A DNA stretch of 64,000 nucleotides from Penicillium oxalicum (GCF_001723175.1 NC_064652.1:1426001-1490000); one strand, 5' to 3'. Positions 22,098-34,089 are shown, counted from the stretch's first letter. Numbers and translations: made by a program. Notes: generated by a model not told the origin, from the sequence alone.

Positions 22098-25000
22098 GAT
22101 CTTGGTCTCTCTTGTGCGAATTCCTTTTCTCTAAGCCGAGTCATCCGAGACGCGTTGCCAAACCCAGAGAGAACAAAAATTGCAAATTTTCGTTCGATGA
22201 CCGAGCGCTCGGTCTTGTCTCGCTTGAGCACGGATTTGTAGATGATCATAGGGTCCAGCACCCATCCAGCGGGAGCAAAAGACGACAACACACACACATT
22301 TAACAGGAAGTCGACATGGGTCTCTGCTGTGCGAGACCTTCGGAGCTAAAACGGCCAGGATTGCTATTAGAGCTCCTTTCACCAAGACCGTTTTGGAGGG
22401 GGGAGGGGGCGGCGGCGTCGCCCCTCCTGAGACGCTGGAACCGAGCAAGGTCGGTTTTGGATCCAGAGTAGCGCGTCAAGGCTGGGTTCGAAAGCTTTTC
22501 CCCCCCCCTTTTCACACCCAGCAGACAGAACCTCACTAAGCACCAGGGTACCAGATCGAATCTCGTCAAGACCGCCTCGTGCGCCTACAGTTTGGGAGCA
22601 CTCTTTATAGGCTGGTCGTTTGCGCTGTCTGCACCGAGGACAAAGAGGACCCCCGGAGAGCCTCGCACCAAACGATCCTCCACCGCCGCGACAATCTCGC
22701 AGAGGGCACTTCTCCAGATTGTCACTAGCATCAAAGTTGCGCCCCAAAGGGTGCAGTCAATCTCCCGACTTCCGAGTGGTGGTTACGCCCAACGGGTAGC
22801 AAAGCTACGCAGCGCCAACCAATGATACCATCAGGGTCACTGCACGAACCCTGTGGAGACATCAAGGGGTGTAAGAACGCCTAGGGTCACTGGGTAGGTA
22901 GGTATCAACTGACTGGGACTAGCAAGTATGACGGTCGAGGATTGCGTCTGGCTCAAGGCGCTCTAGTCCCTTTGGGTATAAAGCTCGGCGCCGATGGCGA
23001 GGGTACGTCCGTGTCCACCATTCAACCATTTTGGGGGTCCATCGATTCCTTCGCGTCAGGCAAGCATGAACGGGAACTTCTCAACCCACTCTGCTCCAGA
23101 CCGAACCGTAGACTCGAGAGTATAGAGGACCAACTGTCATATACTGACTGTTGATTACTGGCTGCTGACGGCTGACGGGCCACCTCCCGGGTGTAAGTTT
23201 AGCCTTCTTGGCTAGGAGAGCTTGTTGCGTGATGCAATCACAGTACCTAGACTACTGCAAAGCGGCTCTCCGGAATACTGGCACCCCCTGTCATCCTTTC
23301 CTGACATCCGATGATCTTTCCAGTCCACATCGCGCCAGAAGGCAAGGTGGACCAACCGAGGTCCTCAATGGATCCCAAGCCATGACTCCGTTTCTTTCTC
23401 TCCCATCCAGCCTGCGTTGGGTATAGGCTGGGCTGCATATACTGGGGATGAGGATGTGTTGGCTAGCGCGCAGCAACAGCCACTTCTGAGGACAGCCGCT
23501 GCCAATCGCGCGGACCGCTCGTCCATCATGAACCATCAGAGCCTGTCCTTTGCGATATCATTTTCTGCCCATGGACAAACCTTTTTGACACCACGGCCAG
23601 CCCGAAAGCTCGGATGCAGCAAATGACAACCGCTCGGGCCTGCCAGTCAGTCCCCCAAGCACGAAGGTGGTTCTAGAAGAGGCCAACTGCCGCGCAGGTC
23701 GGTCAATCCGTGACGCCAAGCCGCCGGCCCCTCCCAATCACCGGCGTCCGGGGCTCTGACCTCTCCCCGGAATAATCATGCGCACGATATGTCAGAATTT
23801 TGGCGGCTAGGTTCCCCCCTAAGCGACGGTGATGCATGACGATGGGTCAGGGGGGTAAAGTGGAACACACACGCTCTTTGTTGGCCCCCACTTCCTCAGG
23901 TGACTCGCTCTCCCCGATTGCTCTGCGTGCGTGCCATCGTCTAGGATTGAATCGGACAGGGACCAAGATGGACCGCCTGCCGTTGCACTTGAGTCGAGTG
24001 TCCACACTTCTGTCAGATCACAGAAGACCGAGCAGATGGTCTGATTTGGGAACCATAACACTTTAGTTCCCTGCACCTGCTCAATTGCCCCCCTCACTCA
24101 GCCTCGTAGGTCCCTTTTTCGCGCGCGCTCGCAGAGTGATGAGTCGGTCTGATTGATGATCTGCGGGGTCTTATCAAGACCTGCCGTTGCCTCTTCCTCG
24201 ATCCAGTCATACCCCAGTGACGGTGTCCCTGGGAAACGGTCCTACTTTTGGGTGCTTGAGAATCATGACAGGGGTGGTTCCCTCTTCATCAGAGCTCAAA
24301 GGCGAATCGAACAGAGCTTCGAGTCACGACTCGAGTGTGGTGGCGGAGATCTCGTCTACTCGCGAGGCGTTTACCACACCATCGGAACACAGCCAGTGAT
24401 CTTCTAGCTTGTTGGTAACCAACGACATATGCCATGTGTTGTTATCGTCTGTCTCTTGGGTCTCTCTCTCCCTCCTCCCTCTCTCTCTCTCTCTCTTCTA
24501 TTTTCTTTCATCTTAGGCATCTTGATTTGTCGTCGTGGCAAAGCGCGCACTACTCATGAAGCATATCCCCCTTGGGCTCAAAACGGCGCCCATCCACCAC
24601 CGCCATGTAACACCGACTCACTTGTTTTTTCCTGCTTGGCTTTTGGAAGTAGCCGACACAAGAAACTCAGAATTCTTTTGAATGCAAACACAATTTTTCC
24701 TTGTCATTTTATGGTTTTCCTTTCTTTTGGGTAGTTCCAAAAATGATTTGTCTCCTACAGGTCCACTTGTCGCGTTGTGCTCGTACATGACTGACTCTCA
24801 GACCGTCGATGAGCCCCATCGACCGCCTCTGGGAAGATAACAGAGATCCAGATCGATCATTGGACGTCCGCCTTCCAGCAAGAAGGGGCTTCGCGACCGA
24901 CTCTGTGGTTCTTACGACTGATCTGGGTATACTGTTGTCGCTTCAAAGAGCGAATCAATGCCGAGACTGAAGATGATTCCCCCTTTTTAACGCGAATCCA

Positions 25001-26064
25001 CTCTCGCGAACATGTACCCGCACGCTGCTGCCAAGTCTATTCATAGTCTCTCTGCGTCATGTGAGAATTGGGTTGAGCCTTGAGACCTCCTCCATCGGGG
25101 GTGAATTTGTTCGAGAAGACGAACAACCTTTCGGTCAGAGCCTCGTGTCAAAGTTACCAGCAGATTGCCGGGCCTATCGGCTTCCGTCGAGCTACCCGCA
25201 TCTCTCCACCTGGTCGAACTGCTGCTCCATTCGGCTTGTGATGTGGACTAGTTTCGAATATCTTTGTCCAGCTTGAAAGCAATGAACTGGCTCGACGTCT
25301 GATCTGACCCGGTGGGCATGGAAATTCGATTTTTCCCCTACACATGTCAAAACTCTTGATCTCTGTCCAAGTGCCTTTTCTTCGTGGCTTTACTTGATGG
25401 GAGTTGTGCGGTTGTGATGGTTCTTCCCACTAAAAACATGCGCGGCATTTCTCAAAGGGCCATGGTCTATGGAATAAAGTCGTCAGTCTAGTAGCAGGCT
25501 ATGCTGACTCTAGTCGGAGAAGTGCCTGTTCACTATTATGGGCAGATCTACCTGCGATAGACCCAGATTTGAAGACAGTCTTTCGAGAGGCTTGAGAGGC
25601 GGATTGTAATCCGCTCAGTCGAATTCGCTAACATAGACCTCGTTGTAAATGCCGGAGGTGCGCGTCGCCCTTAATACGAGCCATGAGTTTTGGCCGCGGG
25701 AACATGTCGTGACATCAATTTTACACTAGCTCGATTATTTTCTATTTGATCATATAGGAAATTCTCAAGACAATTTCAAAGGCAGGCTGACCTTTTTGAG
25801 GTGGACACTTCAATTTGCCCATCTTTGACGGTTTCCAGCCAGCATCAGGTGACTGCCACTGTGTCCCCAGTCCGCTTCCGACGTCACGCCTCGCGGTCCG
25901 CTGAGCTGTTGCCGCGTGGAACTTATTTCATGAGCTGTCCTCATTCTTCACTTCCATAAATTGCAGCACTCTTACACCCCTCGGGGCTGATCACTCAAGC
26001 TCGGATATGGACTTGGGACCTCCCATATTATCATCATAAATTGTAAATTCCCTCTCCTTACAGC
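22098..26064. other. Gene-poor 4-kb divergent intergenic region
   Basis: The longest spacer in the window, lying between the divergent bZIP and GWT1 genes. It holds a C run at 22500-22508 (about 400 bases upstream of the bZIP start), a CT-rich microsatellite at about 24460-24505, and a GC-rich stretch near 23690-23760. Open frames on both strands are all under 125 codons and unrecognised. I checked for tRNA-like B boxes and other RNA signatures by eye and found none. It may hold an unannotated non-coding transcript or long leaders, but nothing positive supports that. Confidence 0.5.
24460..24505. repeat. CT-rich simple repeat
   Basis: A short run dominated by CTCTCC and CTCTCT units in the middle of the bZIP-GWT1 spacer. 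It is imperfect. Such pyrimidine tracts are common in fungal promoters, but the distance to GWT1 (about 1.5 kb) argues against a core promoter role. Confidence 0.6.
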
Positions 26065-27625
26065 ATGGATCCCACGTACAAGGCCCGGAAAGAGGCCTTT
26101 GTGTCCAATCTCGCAGGAAGCAACCTCTCCGACATCAACGCTGTCGCTTTTGTCGCACCAGTAAGGAAACCACCAATTGAATTGCAGTCGCTTCAGGACA
26201 CCACGTGCAGGCGCTGACGGACTCCCTCAGGCATCAGTTCTTCTTTGGTCGGCACTCCAATCTCGATTGTCCTTCTTCACGCCCTACAGCCCGGCCGCGC
26301 TTTTGACTGATTTCATTCTCAATGTCCTGGCCATTCTTTTCGCAACCACCGCTTATTCATCCGCGCCCGTCCTCTTGAATATCTTCTTGATCACCCCGGC
26401 CGTTCTGCTCTATCTCACTCAGCCCCCTCATCGCTCCCAACAAAAGGCCAAGCCTCCCCGCAAGACCGTCAATACAGATGGCTCATCCCCAGACCAGGCA
26501 GGGTCCCTGCCCGTTCATCCTTTTCTCACAACCTACCGTGCTGCTATGATGATCATCACCTGCGTTGCGATTCTGGCAGTCGATTTCCGGGTGTTTCCCC
26601 GTCGTTTTGCCAAGGTCGAAAACTGGGGCACATCATTGATGGATTTGGGGGTGGGCTCCTTTGTTTTCTCTGCCGGTGTGGTCTCAGCCCGGGCGGTGCT
26701 CAAGAGTCGTGCTTCTCAGTCCAAGAAGACGCCCTTCATTGGGCGACTGATTCAGTCAGCACGCCATTCGATTCCCCTGCTCGTCCTGGGTCTCGTTCGC
26801 CTGTGGAGTGTGAAAGGTCTGGACTATGCCGAGCATGTGACCGAATACGGTGTCCATTGGAACTTCTTCTTCACTTTGGGCTTCTTGCCTCCCTTTGTGG
26901 AGGTCTTTGACTCGTTGACTGCCCTGATCCCATCATACGAAGCCCTGGCGGTCATCATCGCCATTGCGTATCAGGTAGCTCTCGAGTCTACCAATCTCAA
27001 GAGCTACATTCTAGTGTCCCCCCGCGGTCCGGACCTCTTGTCCAAGAACCGGGAGGGAGTTTTCTCTTTCCTGGGCTATCTGGCCATATTCCTCGCGGGG
27101 CGAGGCGTGGGGACCCGCATCATCCCTCGGGGCACTTCTTCTACTCAAACTCCTCGGCAAGCCCGGAACTCGGTGATCACGAGCCTGGGGATTCAGGTGG
27201 CCTTTTGGCTGACAATGTTTTTCTTCAATTCCTCGTACGCATTTGGGTACGGAGCGAACATTCTGGTTTCCCGGCGACTGGCTAACATGCCATATGTCTT
27301 GTGGGTCGCTGCTTTCAACAGCGCACAACTGCTGCTGTTCTGTCTCGTGGAGACGATCTTCTTCCCCTCGGTGCACCGCGCCACTGGTCTGGAAGGAGAG
27401 CAGGAACGAAACGCTTTTGCGACTAGTCCGATCCTCCATGCCTTCAACCGGAGTGGTCTAGCGATCTTCCTGGCGGCTAATCTGCTCACTGGCCTCGTCA
27501 ATTTGACCGTTCCAACATTGGATGTCAAAACACCCCAAGCGATGGCTATCTTGGTGGTGTACACAGGTGTCTTGACTGGTCTTGCCCTGGTCATGGACAA
27601 GTACAATGTCAAACTCCGTCTGTAG
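26065..27625 (+). CDS. GWT1: Gwt1, GlcN-PI inositol acyltransferase of GPI-anchor synthesis
   Basis: Exons 26065-26160 and 26231-27625 give 496 residues. Gwt1 acylates the inositol of glucosaminyl-phosphatidylinositol in the ER membrane, an early step in making GPI anchors for cell-wall mannoproteins; in fungi it is the known target of gepinacin/manogepix-type inhibitors. The N-terminus MDPTYKARKEAFVSNLAGS and the following FVAP/ASVLLWSALQSR match the family, and the short first exon joins in phase 0. The protein is almost wholly hydrophobic with about a dozen helices; conserved loops include HPFLTTYRAAMMIITCVAILAVDF, RRFAKVENWGTSLMDLGVG, LGLVRLWSVKGLDYAEHVTEYGVHWNFF and the late GYGANILVSRRLANMPYVLW. 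Length is normal for the family. Nothing is broken. Confidence 0.95.
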
Positions 27626-27992
27626 CTGTATATAAGTGTCTCGGTCTCGGTCGCACCATGTATTCATAGATTTGACTGTATATAAAAAACAAGGCATTTA
27701 CTTCAAAGCAAGCGTACTTCAAAATTGAGTCTATTCACCTAAAACTGCTCTCATCGTAAGCCTAGTCTCTTCATACAATTCAATGCCTCTCCAACTTTTG
27801 GGGGGGGGGGGGAGTGGTTGACTGATCCTGGTTGGCAGGCACAAAACGCACCGACCAGCGGAGTTGAGCCTCGGCACATGACGCCAGCGCAGGTCAGCTC
27901 GGAACGTCTGTTCCCCGCACGACTGGGGACGTGGTTTTCTCCTTTTATATGGACGAGGACATCGAGCTATCGTCAAATTGAGCTCCGATCAA
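27626..27992. other. Short intergenic region with a G13 run
   Basis: Spacer between GWT1 and the amidase. It contains 13 G in a row at 27800-27812, about 180 bases before the amidase start, and otherwise the GWT1 3' end and the amidase promoter. No other feature is seen. Confidence 0.55.
27800..27812. repeat. G13 homopolymer
   Basis: Thirteen consecutive G in the GWT1-amidase spacer, on the sense strand of the amidase and within 200 bases of its start codon. Its length may be unreliable in sequencing. Confidence 0.85.
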
Positions 27993-29940
27993 ATGTCGTT
28001 CTTGAATTATCCTGCGCCCATTGAAGGCCCAGAGGTGCCTTATAAGAATGAGACACAAGTAATTCCGGTATTTCGGGGCACTCCACTGACTATCAGCGCA
28101 ACCCTGTAAGATGCGATCGGAAAATGCGATCTCTGTTTTGTATCAGAGGCTTATTTCTTCTGCTCTGAACCAGCATTCACAACATCAACTTTTTCCAAAG
28201 TTATTTCTGGCGTAATGCCGGCTTCGACGTGATCCACAAGATTCCGAATTTGAAGAGATATACCGGCCGCTCTGATCCCACCGTGATTCCACTTGAGAGT
28301 AGCTCTCACGGACACGGTCAAGAAACGGTTTGTCGGAAGAGAACCAGCAACCGTCAGCACTACACGTGTGCCGATTATCATGCCTGGTATAACTCTGGCG
28401 AGACGACACCAGTTGCCGTGATCACGACTTTGCTCAAGTCAGTGCAGCGCGATTGTACACCGGCGAGAGAACATTCGACTGCCTTTCTCGAGTCCCAGAT
28501 CGATCTCATTCGTGCAGCCGCCGAGGCCTCTTCCGAACGGTATAGACAGGGCAAGCCTCTCGGTGTGCTTGATGGTGTACCCGTCGCGGTGAAGGATGAA
28601 GTCCACGTCGCAGGTTACAAGCGCACACTTGGCACCAAGCTCGATTTCAAACATGGGTCCGATGGAACGTCGTGGTGTGTCCAGCAGTGGCAGGATGCTG
28701 GTGCGATCATCATTGGTAAAACCACGATGCACGAGCTTGGCTTGGGTAAGTAGCTTGAAGCAGAGACCCCCTCCCCAAGACTCTCGCCTCCTTGTCGGTC
28801 TCTCTGCCTTGATGCTCACCCATCATTGAACAACCCTCATTAGATACGAACAACAACAATCCGAATTATGGAACCCCCCGAAATCCGCACAACAAGAACT
28901 ATTACTGCGGTGGATCTTCTGGCGGATCTGGCTATGCGGTCAGTGCAGGTCTGGTGCCCATTGCCCTCGGCGCAGACGGCGGTGGCTCCATTCGTATTCC
29001 GTCCTCCTTCTGTGGTGTCTGGGGCCTGAAGTCCTCGCACGGCCGTGTTTCGGGGGCACCATCTCTCAGTCTTGCGCCCACGGTTGGTGTCCTCGGCCCC
29101 ATTGCTGGCAGTATTGACGACCTCGCGCTTGCCTATCGCGTCATGGCAACCCCGGCACCCGCGTCACAAGATGCTATCTCGGCACAATTTCCGAAACCAA
29201 TGCCATTGCCAGCTGACCATCAGAGGGCGAAGAAAATCGGCATTGTCCGGGACTGGGTCAATCGTGCCGAGGCGCCCGTCAAAGCCGTATTCGATGCTGC
29301 GCTCGAGCATTATCGTCAACAGGGCTACGAGATTATCGATATCTCAATCCCCTACCTGCCAGAGGGTCAGCGCGCCCACGCCTTGACCATCATGGCAGAG
29401 ATTGCCGCCGGCATTGATCCCAGCCAGGTGGGGTCCTTGTCTGCGCCCAACAAGGTCCTCGTCTCCATCGGAATGTGGCAGATCACTGCGAATGACTTTC
29501 TCGCCGCTCAACGGCTGCGCAACTTGCTCATGCAGCACGTGTCGTATCTTTTCCAAAAGCACCCCGGCCTGATGATCTTCACCCCAACGACCCCCATCCC
29601 GGGCTGGCGTATCGAAGGAGGGGAGACGGAGCTTGCCTATGGTCTGTCGGACGGCAAGACCTCCGTACGGAATATGGAATACGTCTGGCTGGCCAACTTT
29701 ACGGGCTGTCCTGCAATCAGCTGTCCCGCGGGGTATACGGAGGAGAGTAACGTGCCGATTGGTGTCATGGCAATGGGTGATTGGGGCAGCGAGGAGGAAC
29801 TGATTGCCTTTGCACGAGATGGTGAGGACTTGCTGGACAGAGTTGTTCCTACCTTGGGCGACCACTCGGTCTGGGAAGATGTTCTTCAACAAGCCAAACG
29901 GTATCAAGAACCTGGAAGCTCTTGGCATTTATCGTTTTGA
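27993..29940 (+). CDS. Amidase-signature family hydrolase
   Basis: Exons 27993-28105, 28174-28745 and 28844-29940 give 593 residues; the phases match at both introns. Amidase-signature enzymes hydrolyse carboxamides with a Lys-cisSer-Ser triad. The catalytic Lys is Lys178 in VLDGVPVAVKDEV. The Gly/Ser-rich signature with both serines follows at CGGSSGGSGYAVSAG, then LGADGGGSIRIPSSFCG. The N-terminus MSFLNYPAPIEGPEVPYKNE plus FWRNAGFD and YTGRSDPTVIPLE belongs to a fungal subgroup whose substrates I cannot name. No signal peptide is apparent, so it is probably cytosolic. The first exon was recovered by phase matching; initiating inside exon 2 would lose the conserved N-terminus. Sits between GWT1 and APC10 with no obvious functional link to either. 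Confidence 0.9.
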
Positions 29941-30126
29941 TGAATAGAATGAACAGATTTGGAGAGTACTGTATGATGCTTCGCTTTCGTGGTTCTCCCT
30001 CTCAAGATCAATGAGGTGCTCGTCATTGAGTCCAGCTGCATTCAGCTTGAAACGTCTTCTTGCCTCCATGCAGCTCCACGGAAACGGGAATGTCACTTGG
30101 GGAAAAAAAAACAAGAAACAAAAAAC

Positions 30127-30132
30127 AATAAA
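30127..30132 (+). promoter_or_regulatory. Possible polyadenylation signal of the amidase gene
   Basis: A canonical AATAAA inside A-rich sequence, 187 bases after the amidase stop codon. Fungal 3' end signals are loose, so this is only suggestive. Confidence 0.3.
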
Positions 30133-30488
30133 GAAAAAGGACAAGCTGTAAGACCTCAAAAGAGACAGAAAACATATCTACAACATTTCAATTCAATCTC
30201 AATTGACAATCCTCCTATATGTACCAAGCCCCCCTTTTGTTCCAACCGTCTATGATCCCGACTACAGCCTCACCGACTCGACAATCGCCAAGCGGCTCTG
30301 ACGTCGATGGAAGCTAACCCGAAAAAGGAAATGTACCTTCCCCCGCGGTGTCTCTCTCCAAAAAAAAGGTAAACAATCGGAGGGGGTTGATTAAATCAAT
30401 TTTTCCAAAATTTTAAAACACACGCCCAGATCCTCCCCCATCCTCCTTTCCCATTTGAAAATTACCAATATTTCATTTCTTTACCGAT

Positions 30489-30502
30489 CCCCCCCCCCCC
30501 CC
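30489..30502. repeat. C14 homopolymer next to the APC10 start
   Basis: Fourteen C, then seven A, then the APC10 ATG at 30512. If the transcript starts upstream, this would be an unusual C-rich leader directly before the start codon. Confidence 0.85.
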
Positions 30503-30511
30503 AAAAAAACC

Positions 30512-32062
30512 ATGCCCCAGCTAAGACGACAGCCCAATCTACACGGCTACGGTCACAGGGATGACGGCACCAATCAACCCGGCAGTCTGCGCGCGCAATT
30601 CCAAACACCTCCTTCACGAGCGACTCCGTCCAATCCCACGCATCGGCTGCCATCGTCAGGACCGCAGCAGATCACGCCGGAATTTGCTCCGGTCACGGCT
30701 CGACACGGAGCAATGCCAACTGATCCTTTCGCTATGTTTCGGCGACCACGTCGCGAGCCGCGTTTGCCGGAACCGAGGCGCGAGGAAGAGGAGGTGTTTG
30801 AGGATCATTCGGATTTGATTGTGGATGAGGACGGACATGTTGTGTATGAGGGTGGGGGGGGTTGAAGATTCGTTTGACCGCGGGGATGGGGTCTTTGAAT
30901 CTGGAGAGATGATTGAAGAAGGGCATCATGATCTAGAAGAAGAGGAAGAAGGTCACTACGAGCATGATGAGCAAGGAGAAGAGGGGGAGGAAGATGAAGG
31001 GGAGGAGGAGGAAGAAGAAGAAGAAGAAGAGGAGGAGGAAGAAGAAGAGGAAGAGGAGGAAGACGGTGATCTGGAAATGCACGATCACGGTATGAAAAGA
31101 TATCAACTACCATTCCTTTTTTACCAAACAGAATATCCAGCATCTGGAACGCAAGGACCCAAAGATTCCCCAAGAGAAAGGAAAAAAAAAGGCCATTTGA
31201 GAACACCCACCAACCGATCAAAGCTGACTGCTAACTTGCCCAAAACCCAGATCGATCAGCATCCCCAATCCCACCTCATCTCCGCGAGATTTCTTCTCTC
31301 GCGTCATGGACCGTATCCACCTCCAAGCCAGGCTGTGGCGTGGCAGCCCTTCGACACCCTTCCCCCGACCAGTACTGGCAATCCGACGGACCACAGCCTC
31401 ACACTCTGACGCTCCACTTCTTCAAACTGGTCGCCATCGTCCGCATCCGCGTCTACCTAGACTTTGAGCTCGACGAGAGCTACACCCCGACCAAAATGTC
31501 CTTCCTGGCCGGGATGGGAGGCAACGACCTTGTGGAATTCACCGCCTGGGAAGGGGAAACCCCATGCGGCTGGGTCAATATCCCACTGGATGGCGTCGGT
31601 GGTCGAAATGGAGGTTGGGTCCGTGACGATATGCTCCGGCGCAACCGGCGTCGGTCAACCAGTGCCGCTGCACGTCGACAAAGAGGTGGCCTTGTTGACG
31701 ATGAAGAGAATGACTCCGAGGCCGGGGATGACGCTGTGCCAGATGATCTGGAGGATCCGTATGCTGGCAACGTCCTCAAGGCCATGGTGATTCAGATGCG
31801 AGTGCTTGAGAATCACCAGAATGGAAAGGACACGCATGTGCGAGGGTTCCAGGTATTTGCGTGTGATGACCAACGACGCCGAGTCGCCGCGGCCGGTGAT
31901 CGGCCTCGTCGTCAGAGTCTTCGTCATTCACGGTGGGAGGGCATGACGGAGGCGTCGCATGGTCCACTGAGACTGAGCAACGAGGATGTTGATACGAGCA
32001 GACTCATCTCCACGTCTGGGCTTGAAGAGCCTGATTGGATGGGTGATCCGGTCATCAGATGA
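30512..32062 (+). CDS. APC10: Anaphase-promoting complex subunit 10 (Doc1/APC10), frame broken by one base in a G run
   Basis: Exons 30512-31089 and 31251-32062. APC10/Doc1 is the APC/C subunit that helps bind D-box substrates during ubiquitination in mitosis. The DOC domain begins in exon 2 with LREISSLASWTVSTSKPGCG and continues through YWQSDGPQPH, DFELDESYTPTKMS, CGWVNIPL and VLENHQNGKDTHVRGFQVF; the protein ends in Ile-Arg, the IR tail that docks on TPR subunits. The DOC domain is split by an insert of about 60 residues rich in Arg then Asp/Glu. The N-terminal extension is long, with a run of about twenty Glu encoded near 31001-31062. At 30854-30861 there are eight G where seven would keep one frame from the start to the intron; with seven, the product would be 462 residues. 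As printed, translation from 30512 stops at about 30865. This may be a sequencing error, a real lesion or an unseen intron. Confidence 0.82.
31001..31062 (+). repeat. GAG/GAA repeat encoding poly-glutamate in APC10
   Basis: A purine-only run of GAG and GAA codons in mixed order, giving about twenty Glu in a row. The codon mix suggests it is not a very recent pure trinucleotide expansion. Confidence 0.85.
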
Positions 32063-32158
32063 GAAGTGATCCTTTTTTTTACCCCCTTCTCGCTATAAGT
32101 GTATGGAAGGGTATGTGGCGTTGGCGGTTCTGGTCTTGTGGTGCATTGTTTGATGGAT

Positions 32159-32195
<37 letters not shown>

Positions 32196-32538
32196 CTTTT
32201 GTGGGAATATTGTTTTCCTGTGTTTTTTCAGATACCCCATTTAGTCTTTCACAATTTTCAGCTCCGAGGAGCCGCATTACCTATTGCATCCTGAACTTTT
32301 CCATCACATCTAAACGACAGGAACGAATGAGACCCTTCACCGAGCAATCCTGAGCTCAATTGGTCTCGTCTGGACAGATTTAGATACCAAATGATCTTCA
32401 AGAGAGACCGGCTCGCAAATTCAGGAAAAAGAACCGAAAAGTGGGTATTCATTTTTGGGGTGTTCAACAGTCATTACATGTCATATAAAGAGGGAGAGGA
32501 ACCGAGACTTTTTTGTGTTTTCCGGGCCATGTTCTCCT
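32063..32538. other. Convergent intergenic region with a TG microsatellite
   Basis: Spacer between the 3' ends of APC10 and LEU2. It contains both 3' untranslated regions and a (TG)14 tract at 32163-32190. No gene seen. Confidence 0.6.
32163..32190. repeat. (TG)14 microsatellite
   Basis: Fourteen uninterrupted TG units in the APC10 3' region. A likely length-polymorphic marker; no functional role is visible. Confidence 0.9.
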
Positions 32539-34089
32539 CTACTGGAGCAGCTTCTCGAGCTCCGCAACGACGGCATCACCCACCTCGGTCGTTGTTGCCT
32601 TGCCACCAATGTCGCCAGTGCGGACACCGGCCTCAATAACGTTCTCGACCGCCTTCTCGATGATGCGGGCCTCGTCGAACATGCCGAAGGAGTATTGCAT
32701 CATCATTGCGACGGAGAGGATGGCTGCCACGGGGTTGACAATACCCTTGCCGGAGATGTCGGGGGCGGACCCTAAAAAGTGTTAGCATTGTATATACGTG
32801 TGTGCGTGTGTCTGTTGGACGCTTGGAATTTACAGGGGAAAAAACATACCGTGAATAGGCTCGTAGATACCGTTGACACGGTTCTTGCCATCGGGGATGC
32901 CGCTCAAACTGGCGCTGGGCAGCAGACCGAGCGATCCGGGAATCACACTGGCCTCGTCACTGATAATGTCACCAAAGAGGTTACTCGTCACGACAATGCC
33001 GTTCAGCTTCCGGGGGTCCTTGACCATGAGCATTGCCGCCGAGTCGATCAGGTGGTGACCAATCTGGACCTGGGGGAACTCCTTGGCCATGACCTCGGTG
33101 ACGACCTTACGCCAGAGACGGCTGGTGGCCAGCACGTTGGCCTTGTCCAGACTCCAGACGGGCAGAGGAGGGTTGTGCTGCAGCGCCAAGTGGGCGGCCA
33201 GACGAATGATCCGCTCAATCTCCGCGCGTGAGTAGGGCTCGGTGTCCATGGCGTAGCCGGACCCATCGTCCTCCTTGCGGTCGCCAAAGTAGATACCACC
33301 CGTCAGCTCACGGATGATGTTGAAATCGACCCCACGGCAGACCTCGGCCTTGAGTGGAGAGCTGTCGACCAGCGAGGGGGCGGCGAAATTGCATGGCCGC
33401 AGGTTACCAAAGGTGCCCATCTCTTTGCGCAGACGCAGAATACCCTGTTCGGGACGCACCGCGCCGGTGCCCCATTTCTAGTGTCGGCAAAGCAATAGAA
33501 ATCAGTCACTATGCACTCTTATGTGTGGGGGTTGCCTTATATTCTATGCTATTGCGGTTCGTGCTTTCGCGTCGAGGTGGGATAGACGTACCGGCCCACC
33601 GATAGCACCGAGCAAGACGGCGTCGGCATTCTTGGCAGCTTCCAGAGCTTCGTCGGTGAGAGGGGAGCCGGTGGCATCGATTGAGGCCTGCACTCTAATA
33701 GTTAGCCTCTTGGACTGACATCAATGCATAAGGGGAGTGATAGTTGATCACATACTCCACCAAGAAGGTGATCTTGCAGGTTGAATGACACATCACGGTG
33801 CTTTTGAATCACTTGGAGAACCTGGACAAGCATGAAAGGTCAGGCTTTAGCTGGGCGTGGCATGGCAAGACGGAGTCCCAGATCGCAGTTACCTTAATAG
33901 CCTCGGCGGTCACCTATCACATTGGTTTGTGTTAGCTACCTGTGCTCTGTTCGATTCTCAACCCTCCGCGTGTGCTCTTCAAGCTCTCCGGAGCTCAAAG
34001 GATGGTGGGGTGGGCACGGGGCCAGTATCTCGACATACCTCGGGACCACAGTGATCACCACCAAAGACGACAACATTGAAAGCAGGCAT
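32539..34089 (-). CDS. LEU2: 3-isopropylmalate dehydrogenase
   Basis: Six exons: 34089-34039, 33913-33893 (only 21 nt), 33821-33756, 33687-33592, 33477-32850 and 32771-32539; 364 residues, the standard length. The enzyme oxidatively decarboxylates 3-isopropylmalate with NAD in leucine biosynthesis. The spliced start reads [32 protein letters not shown], then [52 protein letters not shown], and [31 protein letters not shown], the LDKANV segment and [20 protein letters not shown] carry the substrate and Mg/Mn ligands. Every junction is in phase. The exon 4 acceptor was set at the AG ending at 33688, because upstream AGs shift or add residues. I see no Leu3 CCGG-N-CCGG element upstream. Confidence 0.96.

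Larger units (their letters stand above)
29941..30511. other. Intergenic region with a C14 run at the APC10 start
   Basis: The left half is amidase 3' sequence with a purine-rich stretch and an AATAAA hexamer at 30127-30132 that could serve as polyadenylation signal. The right end carries 14 C (30489-30502) followed by seven A, directly before the APC10 start codon at 30512. No other gene is seen. Confidence 0.55.
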
